DNA from: Falsirhodobacter xinxiangensis
GTDB lineage: Bacteria > Pseudomonadota > Alphaproteobacteria > Rhodobacterales > Rhodobacteraceae
Direction of reading: 5' to 3'
Length of the DNA stretch: 64,000 nucleotides
Assembly (NCBI RefSeq): GCF_004959935.1
Contig: NZ_SMYN01000004.1
Coordinates: forward strand, 1 to 64,000
A program made the translations under genes and the position numbers. The notes below the pieces were generated by a model that saw only the letters and a list, made by a program, of their open reading frames with translations, was not told the origin of the DNA and searched no databases. Shown here in pieces: positions 45,156-54,553 of the stretch. The first letter of the stretch is position 1. Every line of letters begins with the position of its first letter.

Positions 45156-45944
45156 TCAAAAGTCGAAGGTTGCAAATACCGGAACGTGGTCGGACGGCTG
45201 TTCCCACCCGCGCGCGACGCGCAGGATGCGGCTGGAATGCCCGGCATTCGCAATGTCGCGCGTGGCCCAGATGTGGTCCAGACGGCGGCCCTTGTCGGCG
45301 GCGTTCCAGTCGGCGGCACGATAGGACCACCAGCTGTAAAGCTGCCCCGAGGGGATATCCTGCCGCGTGATGTCCACCCAGTTGCCCGCATCCTGCGCCG
45401 CGCCCAGATGTTCCACCTCGATCGGGGTGTGGCTGACGATCTTCAGCAGTTGCTTGTGCGACCAGACGTCATCTTCGCGTGGGGCGATGTTCAGATCGCC
45501 CACGAGGATGGATTTCGTCGGTTTCAGATCATGCGCCCAGTCCCGCATCTCGGTCAGGTAATCCAGCTTCTGGCCGAACTTGACGTTCTGTTCGCGATCG
45601 GGAATGTCGCCGCCCGCCGGGACATAGAAGTTGTGGATGGTCACGCCGTTCTCCAGCGTGGCCGCAACGTGGCGGGCATGGCCCAGCGTTGCGAAATCGC
45701 GATCCCCCGCATCGACCAGCGGCAGGCGCGACAGGATCGCGACGCCGTTATAGCCCTTTTGCCCCCGCGCGACGATCCAGTTGTAGCCAAGCGCCTGAAA
45801 CTGGGTCAGCGGGATCTTGTCCACCGGGCTTTTGCATTCCTGCAGGCACAGCACGTCCGGCAGTTCCTCGGCCAGAAGGCGCAGGACCAGCGGCTCGCGC
45901 AGGCGGACCGAGTTGATGTTCCATGTGGCAAGGGTGAAGGGCAT
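45156..45944 (-). CDS. xthA: exodeoxyribonuclease III
   Basis: This 262-aa AP endonuclease/3' exonuclease of the EEP fold acts in base excision repair. Landmarks are TWNINSVRLR (7-16), LCLQECK (the metal-binding Glu), the active-site YVPAGG, VGDLNIAP, and the C-terminal WSYRAADWNAADKGRRLDHIW and SDHVPVFATF signatures (each given in part or whole). The length fits. It leads the thioredoxin, Lon-domain and Trm112 genes on the minus strand. A terminator for the upstream response regulator lies before it. Confidence 0.96.
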   Translation of the reverse strand: MPFTLATWNINSVRLREPLVLRLLAEELPDVLCLQECKSPVDKIPLTQFQALGYNWIVARGQKGYNGVAILSRLPLVDAGDRDFATLGHARHVAATLENGVTIHNFYVPAGGDIPDREQNVKFGQKLDYLTEMRDWAHDLKPTKSILVGDLNIAPREDDVWSHKQLLKIVSHTPIEVEHLGAAQDAGNWVDITRQDIPSGQLYSWWSYRAADWNAADKGRRLDHIWATRDIANAGHSSRILRVARGWEQPSDHVPVFATFDF

Positions 45945-45977
45945 GCGTCTCTCCTGCTGTCGGGGACGTCATGGCAC

Positions 45978-46004
45978 AAAAAAAAGCCGGGCACGAGGCC
46001 CGGC
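45978..46004 (-). terminator. intrinsic terminator of the response regulator gene
   Basis: On the minus strand GCCGGGC and GCCCGGC arms (46004-45998 and 45992-45986) form a 7-bp stem with a 5-base loop, followed by eight T (plus-strand A run at 45978-45985). It lies between the regulator stop and xthA. Confidence 0.85.
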
Positions 46005-46121
46005 CAAGTCCAACAGGGAGTGCCGCGCCATGACCCCGACGCGACAAGGGGAACTCTCAGGGGGCAGCTATGCCCCGCGATTGTGTAGGTATGATGAAAG
46101 TTTTATGCGGCAAGGGGCAAA

Positions 46122-46808
46122 TCACGCAACCAGTCGATATCCGCCGCTTTCCGTCACCAATAGCCGCGCATTCGAGGGGTCCGGCTCGATCTTCTGGCGC
46201 AGGCGGTAGATATGCGTCTCCAGCGTATGGGTCGTGACGCCGGCATTATAGCCCCAGACCTCGTGCAGCAGCACGTCGCGCGGCACGACGCCCGTGGTCG
46301 CGCGATACAGGAACTTGAGGATGTTGGTTTCCTTTTCCGTCAGGCGGATCTTCTTGTCCTTGTCGTCCACCAGCACCTTCTGCGCGGGACGGAAGGAATA
46401 GGGGCCAAGCTGGAAGATCGCGTCCTCGGACTGTTCATGCGTGCGAAGCTGGGCGCGGATGCGGGCCAGCAGCACCGGGAACTTGAAGGGCTTGGTCACA
46501 TAATCGTTCGCGCCGCTGTCGAGGCCGAGGATCGTGTCTGCGTCGCTGTCATGCCCCGTCAGCATCAGGATCGGGCATTTCACGCCCGCCTTGCGCATCC
46601 GGCGGCACAGCTCGCGACCGTCGGTGTCGGGCAGGCCGACATCCAGGATCACCAGATCGTAATGGCCCGCCTTGGCCTTCTCCATCCCGTCGGCGCCGGT
46701 GCCGGATTCGAAGACGTCGAAATCCTCGGTCATCACCAGTTGCTCGCTCAGCGCCTCGCGCAGGTCGTCGTCGTCATCGACAAGAAGGATCTTCTTCAAA
46801 GCCGCCAT
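46122..46808 (-). CDS. OmpR-family response regulator (CenR-like)
   Basis: This 228-aa two-component regulator has a receiver domain (phospho-acceptor Asp56 in LVILDVGLP, acidic cluster near 10-15, NDYVTKPF with the lysine near 106) and an OmpR/PhoB winged helix (KIRLTEKETNILKFLYRA, ETHIYRLRQKIE, LLVTESGGYRL). The sequence and orphan setting resemble CenR, an essential cell-envelope regulator in Caulobacter and Rhodobacter; this is judged from memory. No histidine kinase is adjacent. The start at 46808 follows from the receiver homology. A strong terminator follows. Confidence 0.88.
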   Translation of the reverse strand: MAALKKILLVDDDDDLREALSEQLVMTEDFDVFESGTGADGMEKAKAGHYDLVILDVGLPDTDGRELCRRMRKAGVKCPILMLTGHDSDADTILGLDSGANDYVTKPFKFPVLLARIRAQLRTHEQSEDAIFQLGPYSFRPAQKVLVDDKDKKIRLTEKETNILKFLYRATTGVVPRDVLLHEVWGYNAGVTTHTLETHIYRLRQKIEPDPSNARLLVTESGGYRLVA

Positions 46809-46964
46809 CGGGAAATCTCCTTGAAACTTGAGAGGCAGATGCGGGCGGATCGCGGCGGCGGCAAGGAATGCGACAGGAACCTCACGCGGACGTGTCGCGT
46901 AGAAGTGATATGTTTCAATTTCCTGCATCGCGCCCTACATCTTGGTCGGATGGAAGGAGACGCC

Positions 46965-48038
46965 ATGCCGCTTGCCCTGACCCTTGTGGAACGCCTGTCC
47001 CGCGCACGCAGCGATCTGCGGATGGGCGTGCCGGTGGTGCTGATCGACGGCTTTGCCGCTTTGGTCGTCGCGGTGGAGGCTTTGACCCCGCAACGGCTGG
47101 CCGAACTGCGCGCGCTGGGCCAGCCGGAACTGGTGCTGACGGCGCGGCGGGCGGCGACACTGAAGGCCCGCGTCTATGATGGCGACATCGCCCGGATCGC
47201 GGTGCCCGAGGATGTGGGCCTGCCATGGCTGAACGCGATGGCCGATCCCGCCGACGATCTGGCGATGCCGCTTAAGGGGCCGTTCACCAGCCTGCGCGGC
47301 GGCGCGGTCGATCTGCATCGCGCGGCGGTGGCGCTGGCGAAATCGGCGCAGCTTCTGCCCGCCGCGGTGGTGGTGCCGATCGCCTCGCAGGCGGCGCCGG
47401 ACCTGACTGCGATTCCGGTGGCCGAGGCAGCGGCGGAGCTTCGGGCAGAGACGCAGTTGCATCCCGTCGTGTCGGCGCGGCTACCGATGGTTGCGTCCGA
47501 TGCCGGGCGCGTCCATGTCTTCCGCCCCGACGATGGCGGCGTTGAACATTACGCCATCGAGATCGGGCGCCCCGACCGTGCCCGGCCCGTTTTGGCGCGG
47601 CTGCATTCGGCCTGTTTCACCGGCGATGTGCTGGGCAGCCTGAAATGCGATTGCGGGCCGCAGCTTCGCGCTGCCTTGGCCCAGATGGGGGCCGAAGGGG
47701 CGGGCGTGCTGCTTTACCTGAACCAGGAAGGGCGGGGGATCGGCCTTGCCAACAAGATGCGCGCCTATTCGCTGCAGGATCAGGGGTTCGACACGGTCGA
47801 AGCGAACCACCGCCTTGGATTCGAGGATGACGAGCGTGACTTCCGCATCGGCGCCGGGCTGCTGCGGCAGATGGGCTTTTCGTCGGTGCGGCTGCTGACC
47901 AACAACCCCAACAAGCTGCGGATGATGGAATCGCATGGGATCGCCGTGGCCGAGAGGGTCCCGCTGAAGGTCGGCCTGACGCCGCAGAACGCGGATTATC
48001 TTGCGACCAAGGCGGCGAAATCGGGGCATCTGCTGTGA
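46965..48038 (+). CDS. ribA: GTP cyclohydrolase II with degenerate RibB-like N-terminal domain
   Basis: This 357-aa protein has a C-terminal GTP cyclohydrolase II domain (about 170-357) that opens GTP for riboflavin synthesis. The zinc cysteines Cys217, Cys228 and Cys230 are in the C-x10-C-x-C spacing, and the catalytic EGRGIGLANKMRAY segment follows. The first 160 residues resemble a DHBP synthase (RibB) domain but lack its acidic DDEDRENEG motif, so they are probably non-catalytic. Same layout occurs in other alphaproteobacteria. AGGAG lies before the start at 46965. It overlaps the next gene by four bases (GTGA). Confidence 0.92.
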   Translation: MPLALTLVERLSRARSDLRMGVPVVLIDGFAALVVAVEALTPQRLAELRALGQPELVLTARRAATLKARVYDGDIARIAVPEDVGLPWLNAMADPADDLAMPLKGPFTSLRGGAVDLHRAAVALAKSAQLLPAAVVVPIASQAAPDLTAIPVAEAAAELRAETQLHPVVSARLPMVASDAGRVHVFRPDDGGVEHYAIEIGRPDRARPVLARLHSACFTGDVLGSLKCDCGPQLRAALAQMGAEGAGVLLYLNQEGRGIGLANKMRAYSLQDQGFDTVEANHRLGFEDDERDFRIGAGLLRQMGFSSVRLLTNNPNKLRMMESHGIAVAERVPLKVGLTPQNADYLATKAAKSGHLL

Positions 48039-48235
48039 GATGGGCCGCGCCATTGGCGCTGCTTTGGGTCGCCGGGATGTTTGCGTTCGTAGGTTTCGCC
48101 GCTTACAGCGAATATCGCAGCGCGCGCTGCCCCGGCGGAAGCAATACCTGCGCCGATGCCGGGTTTGCCGCGACTCTGGGACTGGGCGGTGCCGTGATCT
48201 TTGGTGGTCTGTCCCTGTGGTGGGCGCGTCGGTGA
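48035..48235 (+). CDS. 66-aa small membrane protein
   Basis: This 66-aa protein has two membrane helices (about 4-24 and 44-62) joined by a polar loop with two cysteines (RCPGGSNTC). I recognise no family. The GTG start overlaps the ribA stop, and its stop overlaps the start of the L,D-transpeptidase gene, so all three are translated in tandem. The loop cysteines may form a periplasmic disulfide. Confidence 0.65.
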   Translation: MRWAAPLALLWVAGMFAFVGFAAYSEYRSARCPGGSNTCADAGFAATLGLGGAVIFGGLSLWWARR

Positions 48236-48711
48236 TCCGTGTCACGAAGACGGGCGCGCTGTTCATGGGCCGTCGCCTCCCCTGCACCATCGGGCGGGGC
48301 GGGATCACGGATGACAAGCGCGAGGGCGACATGGCGACCCCGCGCGGGACGCATCGGATCGTCGGGATGCTGTATCGGCCCGACCGCGTGACTGGCCTGC
48401 CGGCTTGGGCGCAGCCGATCGGGCCACGCGATCTGTGGTCGGACGATCCGCGCGATGCCGCCTACAATCTGCCCGTCCGCGCTCCGCACGGTTTCTCGCA
48501 CGAGGCGCTGCGGCGGCCCGATCCGCTTTACGATCTGGTGCTGGTGGTGGATTGGAACCTGCCCGCAGTGCCGGGGCGGGGATCGGCCATCTTCGTGCAT
48601 TCGTGGCGGCGGCGGGGATATCCGACCGCCGGATGCGTCGCCTTTGCGCCGCGCGATCTGTTCTGGATCGCGTCGCGCCTCCGCTGGGGAGAGCGGCTGC
48701 TGATTCAGTAG
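48232..48711 (+). CDS. L,D-transpeptidase (YkuD) domain protein
   Basis: This 159-aa YkuD-fold enzyme should make or edit 3-3 peptidoglycan cross-links or attach lipoproteins. The catalytic motif is FVHSWRRRGYPTAGCVAF, with His123 and Cys135. There is no signal peptide in the reading used; the GTG at 48232 overlaps the preceding stop, and an ATG at 48265 gives an even shorter N terminus. Lack of a signal is common for this subgroup, whose location is therefore unsettled. It overlaps the convergent YggS gene by seven bases. Confidence 0.87.
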   Translation: MIRVTKTGALFMGRRLPCTIGRGGITDDKREGDMATPRGTHRIVGMLYRPDRVTGLPAWAQPIGPRDLWSDDPRDAAYNLPVRAPHGFSHEALRRPDPLYDLVLVVDWNLPAVPGRGSAIFVHSWRRRGYPTAGCVAFAPRDLFWIASRLRWGERLLIQ

Positions 48712-49352
48712 CTCCGCGCGCCGAACAGGGCGCTGCCGACGCGGACATGGGTTGCGCCGTGGGCGATGGCAATCTCGAAATCGCCGCTCATGCCCATCGA
48801 CAGGTTGTGCAGCCCGTTGCGGCTGGCAATGTCCGCGAGCATCGCGAAATGCGGCGCCGGGTCTTCGGCATCGGGGGGAATGCACATCAGGCCGACCACC
48901 GGCAGATCCAGCGCGCGTGCATCGGCGATGAACGCGTCGGCGTCGGCGGGCAGGATGCCCGCCTTTTGCGGCTCGGCCCCTGTGTTCACCTGAACGAACA
49001 GATCGGGACAGCGGCCCTCCTCCTGCGCCAGCCGGGCGAGGCGTTGGGCGAGGCTCGGGCGGTCCAGGGTGTGGATCGCATCGAAAAGCTGCATCGCGGG
49101 CTTCGCCTTGTTGGTCTGCAGCGGGCCGATCATGTGAAGTTCGGTGTCGGGATAGGCCTCGCGGAAGGCGGGCCATTTGCCCTGCGCCTCCTGCACATAG
49201 TTTTCGCCGAAGATGCGGTGGCCCTGTTTCAGCACCTCGCGCACGCGGGCATCCGGCTGGACCTTGGACACGGCGATGAGCGTGACCGACCCTTCGGCCC
49301 GGTTCGCGGCGCGTTCGGCATCGTGGATGCGGCGGGTGATGTCGTCCAGCAT
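48705..49352 (-). CDS. YggS family PLP homeostasis protein
   Basis: This 215-aa PLP-binding TIM-barrel protein (YggS/PLPBP) keeps pyridoxal phosphate balance. PLP lysine is in LIAVSKVQPD (near 27-36). GENYVQEA and HMIGPLQTNK (about 71-80) are conserved, and the C-terminal GMSGDFEIAIAHGATHVRVG (given in part) closes the phosphate site. It has no catalytic activity of its own. The start at 49352 has GGAGG six bases upstream; an ATG at 49382 is less likely. Confidence 0.95.
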   Translation of the reverse strand: MLDDITRRIHDAERAANRAEGSVTLIAVSKVQPDARVREVLKQGHRIFGENYVQEAQGKWPAFREAYPDTELHMIGPLQTNKAKPAMQLFDAIHTLDRPSLAQRLARLAQEEGRCPDLFVQVNTGAEPQKAGILPADADAFIADARALDLPVVGLMCIPPDAEDPAPHFAMLADIASRNGLHNLSMGMSGDFEIAIAHGATHVRVGSALFGARSY

Positions 49353-49399
49353 GTCAGCCTCCGTTTTCCGGGTAGATGGCATGAAGGGGGCGCAAAAGA

Positions 49400-49425
49400 A
49401 AAGAGCGGGCGATTGCCCGCTCTTT
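49400..49425 (-). terminator. intrinsic terminator of the porin gene
   Basis: AAAGAGCGGGC (49400-49410) pairs with GCCCGCTCTTT (49415-49425) around GATT, an 11-bp stem. On the minus strand it lies 24-49 bases after the porin stop and T-rich sequence follows. Confidence 0.85.
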
Positions 49426-49448
49426 CCCGAAAGACTGTTCCCGAAGGA

Positions 49449-50444
49449 TCAGAAGCGCAGTTTCACACCGAAGTCTGCAACGGTTTCGCCGTCGGTGCCG
49501 AACAGGTCGGAGTCGACAACACCACCGTTGAGCGACGCGCCGCCGCCCAGGTCGTAGGCTGCGCCGATGCCGAAGGTGTCTGCATCGTCTTGAGCAGCAG
49601 CAGTGATGTACTCATCACGACGTGCGAAGCCGGTGATGGTCGTGTCGCCGAAGGTGTAGTCCACGGTCAGGCCGTAGGATTTGTCCAGAGCCAGATCGTC
49701 GAACGACGAGTAGTAGGCTTTGAGGCCGAAGCCGGACAGTTCGGTCGAACCGTACAGGATCCACTGCGAACCACCGTAGACTGCGGTGTATTCGTCTTCC
49801 GGGTCACCTGCGTTACGGACGTAGTTGTTGTCGCCGTTGTCCAGGTAGCCGAGGCCGACCTTGAAGGTGTCTGCCGAATAAGCAGCAGCAACCGAGTAGG
49901 TCGCGTCGACGCTGTTGCCGACAACTGCATCTTCTTCGCCGTAGGGCAGGGTGCCGTCGGTCATGCCGAGGTGGAATTCGAACGCGCCGGTGGCGTACGA
50001 GTACAGAGCACCCGGGCCTTGATCCAGCGTAGCCGAACCGTCGCCGCTGATGTACGGGATGTCCGTCAGGTCGTCGAGGCCCGAGAAGCCGATGGCGGTC
50101 AGGTCGCCGAATGCTTCTTCAGCAGCCGAGTTCACGTCGCCCATCGACAGTTTGCCGAAAGCGCCCGAGATCCAGACGGTGCCGCGCTTGGAGTCGTCGG
50201 ACGAGCCGAAAGCGCCGCCCGAAGCCGAACCGTTTGCTTGGTCAGCACGGAAGGTTGCGCCGAATTCCAGACCGGTGTCCGTTTGACCCGACAGGTTGAA
50301 GCGAACGCGAGCACGCTGCGAGAACTGCACGTCTTCGCCGTCATAGACGACACCCATACGGGCGTCACCGGTCAGAGCAACTTCTGCAGCGGCGTAGCCG
50401 GTGGTTGCTGCGAGGATCGACGTCGCAAGAAGAATCTTTTTCAT
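49449..50444 (-). CDS. Rhodobacter-type porin
   Basis: This 331-aa outer membrane porin has a 20-residue signal (MKKILLATSILAATTGYAAA) and the 16-strand layout of the Rhodobacter porin family (begins EVALTGDARMGVVYDGED, many Gly-Asp loop segments, ends in a C-terminal Phe: VADFGVKLRF). Highly acidic loops and codon choice (many GTC, CTG, TCG) fit a highly expressed protein. It forms a general diffusion pore. The start is 50444; the leader contains AT-rich stretches and a dyad further upstream. A strong terminator follows. Confidence 0.95.
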   Translation of the reverse strand: MKKILLATSILAATTGYAAAEVALTGDARMGVVYDGEDVQFSQRARVRFNLSGQTDTGLEFGATFRADQANGSASGGAFGSSDDSKRGTVWISGAFGKLSMGDVNSAAEEAFGDLTAIGFSGLDDLTDIPYISGDGSATLDQGPGALYSYATGAFEFHLGMTDGTLPYGEEDAVVGNSVDATYSVAAAYSADTFKVGLGYLDNGDNNYVRNAGDPEDEYTAVYGGSQWILYGSTELSGFGLKAYYSSFDDLALDKSYGLTVDYTFGDTTITGFARRDEYITAAAQDDADTFGIGAAYDLGGGASLNGGVVDSDLFGTDGETVADFGVKLRF

Positions 50445-50694
50445 TGTTTCCCTCGTTGTACCTAAAAAGGTCGGCCCACCCCGGACAAGCGCCCGAATTG
50501 AGACTGATGTTTTTTTCCACCCGTCCGCCTCATAAAGCAATCCGAACGAACGCGCCGAAATCAGAGTCATTTGCATTGGTGCAATGATGCCACAGTCATG
50601 CGCCCGCCGCAGGGCAGGAATGCACGGGTGAAAGCCCTTGTTCGGGCCATCCCGGCGCGATAGACAGCCAAGGAACAGAAGGAGTGGGGAACGC
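50445..50694. promoter_or_regulatory. porin / DUF3576 divergent upstream region
   Basis: This 250-base gap holds no gene that I can support. It contains a seven-base T run near 50510-50517 and the dyad TTGCATTGGTGCAA (50571-50584), with 5-bp arms around TTGG, roughly 130 bases upstream of the porin start. These may be operator elements for the abundant porin. Confidence 0.35.
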
Positions 50695-51198
50695 ATGACC
50701 TTTCAACGCCTCGTGCGCGCTGGTTTCACTGGCGGGATCGTCATTCTTCTGGCCGCCTGCGGTGGCCGCGAGGCTGCCGACCAGCAGCGCGCCAATCAAG
50801 AGGCCGCGCGGCCCTATAGCAGCGACACCGAAGATATGCCCAGCGCGAACCGCGAGGCGATCTGGTCCCTGTTCCGCGAAAGCGACGATCCGAACACGCG
50901 GATTGCGGTGAACAAGTATATCTGGAACGCCTCGCTGGACGTGCTGGACTTCTTGCCGGTGGAATCAGTCGATCCCTTCTCGGGCGTGATCGTCACGGGG
51001 TATGGCACGCCGCCGGGCGGTGGGCGGGCCTATCGTGCAACGGTCTATGTGCAGGACCCGGCGCTGGATGCGCGGTCGCTGCGCGTGGCGCTGCAGACCA
51101 GCGGCGGCAGCCCGGCTTCGGCAGAGACGACCCGCGCGATCGAGGATGCGATCCTGACCCGCGCGCGCCAGCTGCGGATCGCGGACAGCAAACTCTAA
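50695..51198 (+). CDS. DUF3576 lipoprotein
   Basis: This 167-aa lipoprotein has the lipobox VILLAAC (cysteine at residue 22) and a DUF3576 body: NKYIWNASLDVLDFLPVESVDPFSG (about 75-99, given in part), VTGYGTPPGGGRAYRATVYVQD, and DARSLRVALQT. The function is unknown; such proteins are envelope-linked in alphaproteobacteria. GGAG lies 11 bases before the ATG at 50695. It overlaps the convergent folC by four bases. Confidence 0.87.
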   Translation: MTFQRLVRAGFTGGIVILLAACGGREAADQQRANQEAARPYSSDTEDMPSANREAIWSLFRESDDPNTRIAVNKYIWNASLDVLDFLPVESVDPFSGVIVTGYGTPPGGGRAYRATVYVQDPALDARSLRVALQTSGGSPASAETTRAIEDAILTRARQLRIADSKL

Positions 51199-52445
51199 CC
51201 GTTCTCGCGCAGGATCGTGCCCGCAAGGTAGAGAGAGCCGCAGATCAGCACACGCGACTGCGGCTTTATCCTCGCCAGGGCTTCGGCCACCGACGGTGCG
51301 GTGGTTGCGGGAATGCCCGCGGCCAGCGCGGCGTCGCGGGTGTCTTCTGCGGGCAGAGTTGCAGATTCGCCGGGGATCGATACCGCAACCAGGCTGTCCG
51401 CAACCGCAGCAAGCGGACGGAGATAGCCGCCGATGTCCTTGGTGTTCAGCATCCCGCAGATCAGGTGCGTCGGGCGTTTCGGCATCCGCGCCAGCGTTGC
51501 GGCGATCGCTTCGCCCCCCGCAGGATTGTGCCCGCCGTCCAGCCACAGTTCGGTCTGCGGGGCGGCATCGACCAGCGGGCCGTGGCGCAGGCGTTGCATC
51601 CGGGCGGGCCATTCGGCGCGGGTCACGGCAGCTTCGGGATCGCCGGTGCCAAGCCGGCGCAGGGCGGCAAGCGCCGCCCCGGCGTTCTGGATCTGGTGCG
51701 GCCCGGGCAGGTTCGGGAGCGGCAGGTCCAGCAGCCCCGTCTCGTCCTGAAACACCATCCGCCCGCGTTCTTCCCAAGCGTGCCACTGCTGGCCATGGGC
51801 GATGACCGGCGCACCGAGCCGCGCGGCGACCGCTTCGATCACGTCAAGAGCGGCGGGTTGCTGCGGGCCGACGACCACTGGGGTCAGACGTTTGATGATC
51901 CCGGCCTTTTCGCCCGCGATCTCGGGCAGGGTATCGCCCAGATATTGCTGATGGTCGATTGAAACGGGGGTGATGATCGACAGGACCGGATCGACCACGT
52001 TCGTCGCGTCCAGCCTGCCGCCAAGGCCGACCTCCAGCAGCACATAATCCGCCGGGATGCGGGAAAAGGCGAGCAGTGCTGCGGCGGTCGTGATTTCGAA
52101 GAAGGTGATCGCGTCCGGCCCGTTCGCGGTCACGCATTCGTCCAGAAGTGCGGTCAGCGCGGGTTCCGAGATCAACTCGCCCGCCAGCCGGATGCGTTCG
52201 TGGAACCGTGCCAGATGCGGCGAGGTATAGGCGTGGACGCTTTTGCCCGAAGCCTCCAGCCCCGCACGGATCATCGCCTGAGTCGATCCCTTGCCGTTGG
52301 TCCCGGCGATGTGGATCACCGGGGGCAGGTTGCGTTCGGGATGGCCCAGCGCGGCCAGAAGGCGGTGCATCCGGTCCAAGGTCAGGTCGATGACCTTGGG
52401 ATGCAGCGTCATCATCCTTTGCAGGATGAGGTCGGAACCGCTCAC
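51195..52445 (-). CDS. folC: bifunctional folylpolyglutamate / dihydrofolate synthase
   Basis: This 416-aa Mur-ligase-fold enzyme adds glutamate to folates. [15 protein letters not shown] is the P-loop (near 46-60), [16 protein letters not shown] the folate loop, and [15 protein letters not shown] the metal site (about 135-149). The C-terminal domain has [12 protein letters not shown]. The length fits. Its start overlaps the accD stop by four bases, so accD-folC are co-transcribed as in other proteobacteria. Confidence 0.96.
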   Translation of the reverse strand: MSGSDLILQRMMTLHPKVIDLTLDRMHRLLAALGHPERNLPPVIHIAGTNGKGSTQAMIRAGLEASGKSVHAYTSPHLARFHERIRLAGELISEPALTALLDECVTANGPDAITFFEITTAAALLAFSRIPADYVLLEVGLGGRLDATNVVDPVLSIITPVSIDHQQYLGDTLPEIAGEKAGIIKRLTPVVVGPQQPAALDVIEAVAARLGAPVIAHGQQWHAWEERGRMVFQDETGLLDLPLPNLPGPHQIQNAGAALAALRRLGTGDPEAAVTRAEWPARMQRLRHGPLVDAAPQTELWLDGGHNPAGGEAIAATLARMPKRPTHLICGMLNTKDIGGYLRPLAAVADSLVAVSIPGESATLPAEDTRDAALAAGIPATTAPSVAEALARIKPQSRVLICGSLYLAGTILRENG

Positions 52446-53344
52446 GATGCGGGCGCCTCCTCGACCGGAGCGGGCAGGTCGCCCTTCACGGCGGGGGGCT
52501 GGTTGGTCAGCATCCGCAGGATCGTGACCAGCTCGTCCTTCATTTCCTTGCGGTGGGTCACGCGGTCCAGCATCCCGTGATCCAGCAGGTATTCGGCGCG
52601 CTGGAAGCCTTCGGGCAGCTTCTCGCGAATCGTCTGCTCGATCACGCGGGGGCCGGCAAAGCAGATCAGCGCGTTCGGCTCAGCAATCTGCACATCGCCC
52701 AGCATGGCATAGGACGCAGTCACGCCGCCCGTGGTCGGGTGGGTCAGCACGACGATATAGGGAAGCTTCGCTTCTTTCAGCATCTGCACGGCGACGGTGG
52801 TGCGCGGCATCTGCATCAGCGACAGGATGCCTTCCTGCATCCGCGCGCCCCCGGCGGCCGAGAACAGGATCAGCGGGCGCTTCAATTCGACCGCGCGCTG
52901 GGCGGCGGCGACGATGGCATTGCCGACATACATGCCCATCGACCCGGCCATGAAGGCGAAGTCCTGACCGGCGCAAACGACGGGGGTGCGGGCGATCTCG
53001 CCCTCGGCCACCAGCATGGCTTCCTTCTCGCCGGTCGCCTTCTGGGCGCCCTTCAGGCGGTCGGGGTATTTCTTCTGGTCGCGGAATTGCAGCGGATCGA
53101 CGACCGGCTCGGGGACCTTCACCTCGGTGAAGATGCCACCGTCGAACAGCGCCACGAAACGGTCGCGCGGGCTGATCGCCATGTGGTGATCGCAGTTCGA
53201 ACAGACGTTCAGATTGTCCGACAGCTCGCGGTGGAACAGCATGGTCCCGCATTCGGGGCATTTCGTCCAAAGGTTCTCCGGCACCTCACGGCGCGAGAAG
53301 AGCGAGTTGATCTTGGGGCGAACGTAGTTCGAGATCCAGTTCAT
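52442..53344 (-). CDS. accD: acetyl-CoA carboxylase carboxyltransferase subunit beta
   Basis: This 300-aa beta subunit of the carboxyltransferase makes malonyl-CoA for fatty acid synthesis. The zinc ribbon has the two pairs CPECG and CSNCDHH (about 29-56). The crotonase-fold body has [30 protein letters not shown] and [22 protein letters not shown] (given in part) motifs. The C-terminal acidic extension is species specific. It is directly upstream of folC. AccA is not in the window. Confidence 0.97.
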   Translation of the reverse strand: MNWISNYVRPKINSLFSRREVPENLWTKCPECGTMLFHRELSDNLNVCSNCDHHMAISPRDRFVALFDGGIFTEVKVPEPVVDPLQFRDQKKYPDRLKGAQKATGEKEAMLVAEGEIARTPVVCAGQDFAFMAGSMGMYVGNAIVAAAQRAVELKRPLILFSAAGGARMQEGILSLMQMPRTTVAVQMLKEAKLPYIVVLTHPTTGGVTASYAMLGDVQIAEPNALICFAGPRVIEQTIREKLPEGFQRAEYLLDHGMLDRVTHRKEMKDELVTILRMLTNQPPAVKGDLPAPVEEAPAS

Positions 53345-53411
53345 GTAGCCGGGCCTTTGGGTCGCGTCTGGTTGACCCCGAGATAAGCCGCAGGGCGGGG
53401 AAATGCAATTC

Positions 53412-54341
53412 TTACGCTGCCGCCTGCGGAACGAAGCGGATCGCTTCGGGCGAAAGATCGGTCACGCCCCGCAAAAGCGCAAGTTCGACGCCGTCCACAA
53501 GGATGCGCGTGCCCTCCTTGACCGCCACCAGCGACATCTGCGGGTCCGGCGTTGTTTCGGGGTCGTAGCTGATCTCCAGCCGGTCATGTTCGCTGTCGTA
53601 ATCGGCGATGTCGGCGGGGGCGCCGGGTTTGCCTTCGCCAAGGATGAAGGTGTCGCTTCCCTCGCCGCCATGGGCGAAATCGCCCGCGCCGACATGCAGA
53701 CTGTCGTCGCCGTCCTGCCCGTTCAGGAAGTCGGGCTCGTCATCGTCGCCGCCGTGAAGCACATCGTTGCCCGCGCCGCCGTCGAGCGTATCGCTGCCCG
53801 TGCCGCCGAACAGCGTATCGTCGCCATAGCCGCCCGCGAGCCAGTCATCGCCCGCATCGCCATGCAGCTCGTCCGCGCCCTCGCCACCGTTCAGCGAGTC
53901 GTTGCCGTCCCCGCCATACAGCGTGTCGTCACCCATCTGCCCGGCAAGGCTGTCATCGCCATCGTCGCCGTAAAGCAGGTCCTGATCGTCACCGCCGCGC
54001 AGGACGTCGTCATCCGCGCCGCCCTGCAGCGTGTCGTTGCCCGCGCCCGCATCCAGCACGTCTTCGCCGGCGCCGCCGATCAGCAGATCGTCACCGTCCC
54101 GGCCCGTCAGCAGGTCGTTCCCGTCATGGCCGCGGATCGTGTCATCCCCCGCATCGCCCGAAAGGATATCGTCGCCGTCGCCCCCATCCTGCGCGAAGTC
54201 GAGCATGTCGCCGCCCTTTTCCTCGGGCGGGGGAGGGGGCGTGTCGTCGCCTTCGGGCTGCGCGGCGGGTTTCGTCGCCGTCACGGCATCCGCGGCCATG
54301 CCGGCCATCACCGCACCCACAAGTCCAAGAATCCCGATCAT
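53412..54341 (-). CDS. short RTX-repeat (hemolysin-type calcium-binding) protein
   Basis: This 309-aa protein has about 17 imperfect GGxGxD-type nonapeptide repeats (about 55-225), a short hydrophobic N terminus ([16 protein letters not shown]), a proline/glutamate linker (about 30-45), and a beta-rich end. The repeats bind calcium as a parallel beta-roll in RTX proteins. Type I secretion normally needs a C-terminal signal; the end ([14 protein letters not shown]) is short, and no ABC exporter is near. Surface or secreted location is inferred. The start at 54341 is preferred over 54401. Asp and Gly make up most of the repeat region. Confidence 0.82.
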   Translation of the reverse strand: MIGILGLVGAVMAGMAADAVTATKPAAQPEGDDTPPPPPEEKGGDMLDFAQDGGDGDDILSGDAGDDTIRGHDGNDLLTGRDGDDLLIGGAGEDVLDAGAGNDTLQGGADDDVLRGGDDQDLLYGDDGDDSLAGQMGDDTLYGGDGNDSLNGGEGADELHGDAGDDWLAGGYGDDTLFGGTGSDTLDGGAGNDVLHGGDDDEPDFLNGQDGDDSLHVGAGDFAHGGEGSDTFILGEGKPGAPADIADYDSEHDRLEISYDPETTPDPQMSLVAVKEGTRILVDGVELALLRGVTDLSPEAIRFVPQAAA

Positions 54342-54553
54342 GACACGCCCCGTTTGACGAAATTGCCCCAGCAACCATATCACGGACCAAGGGGGCTTCA
54401 TGTGCCGTTCTTGGAGGAAGGTTAACGTGAAAACGCTTCCCCTTGGGGCTGTTTTCCCCTATATGCGCGCATCCGCCCTGCTTGGGCGGTGCCAAGGGCC
54501 TTGCTGGACGACATCCTGGCTCGTGCCGTCACATTCATCTTAGGAGACATCCG

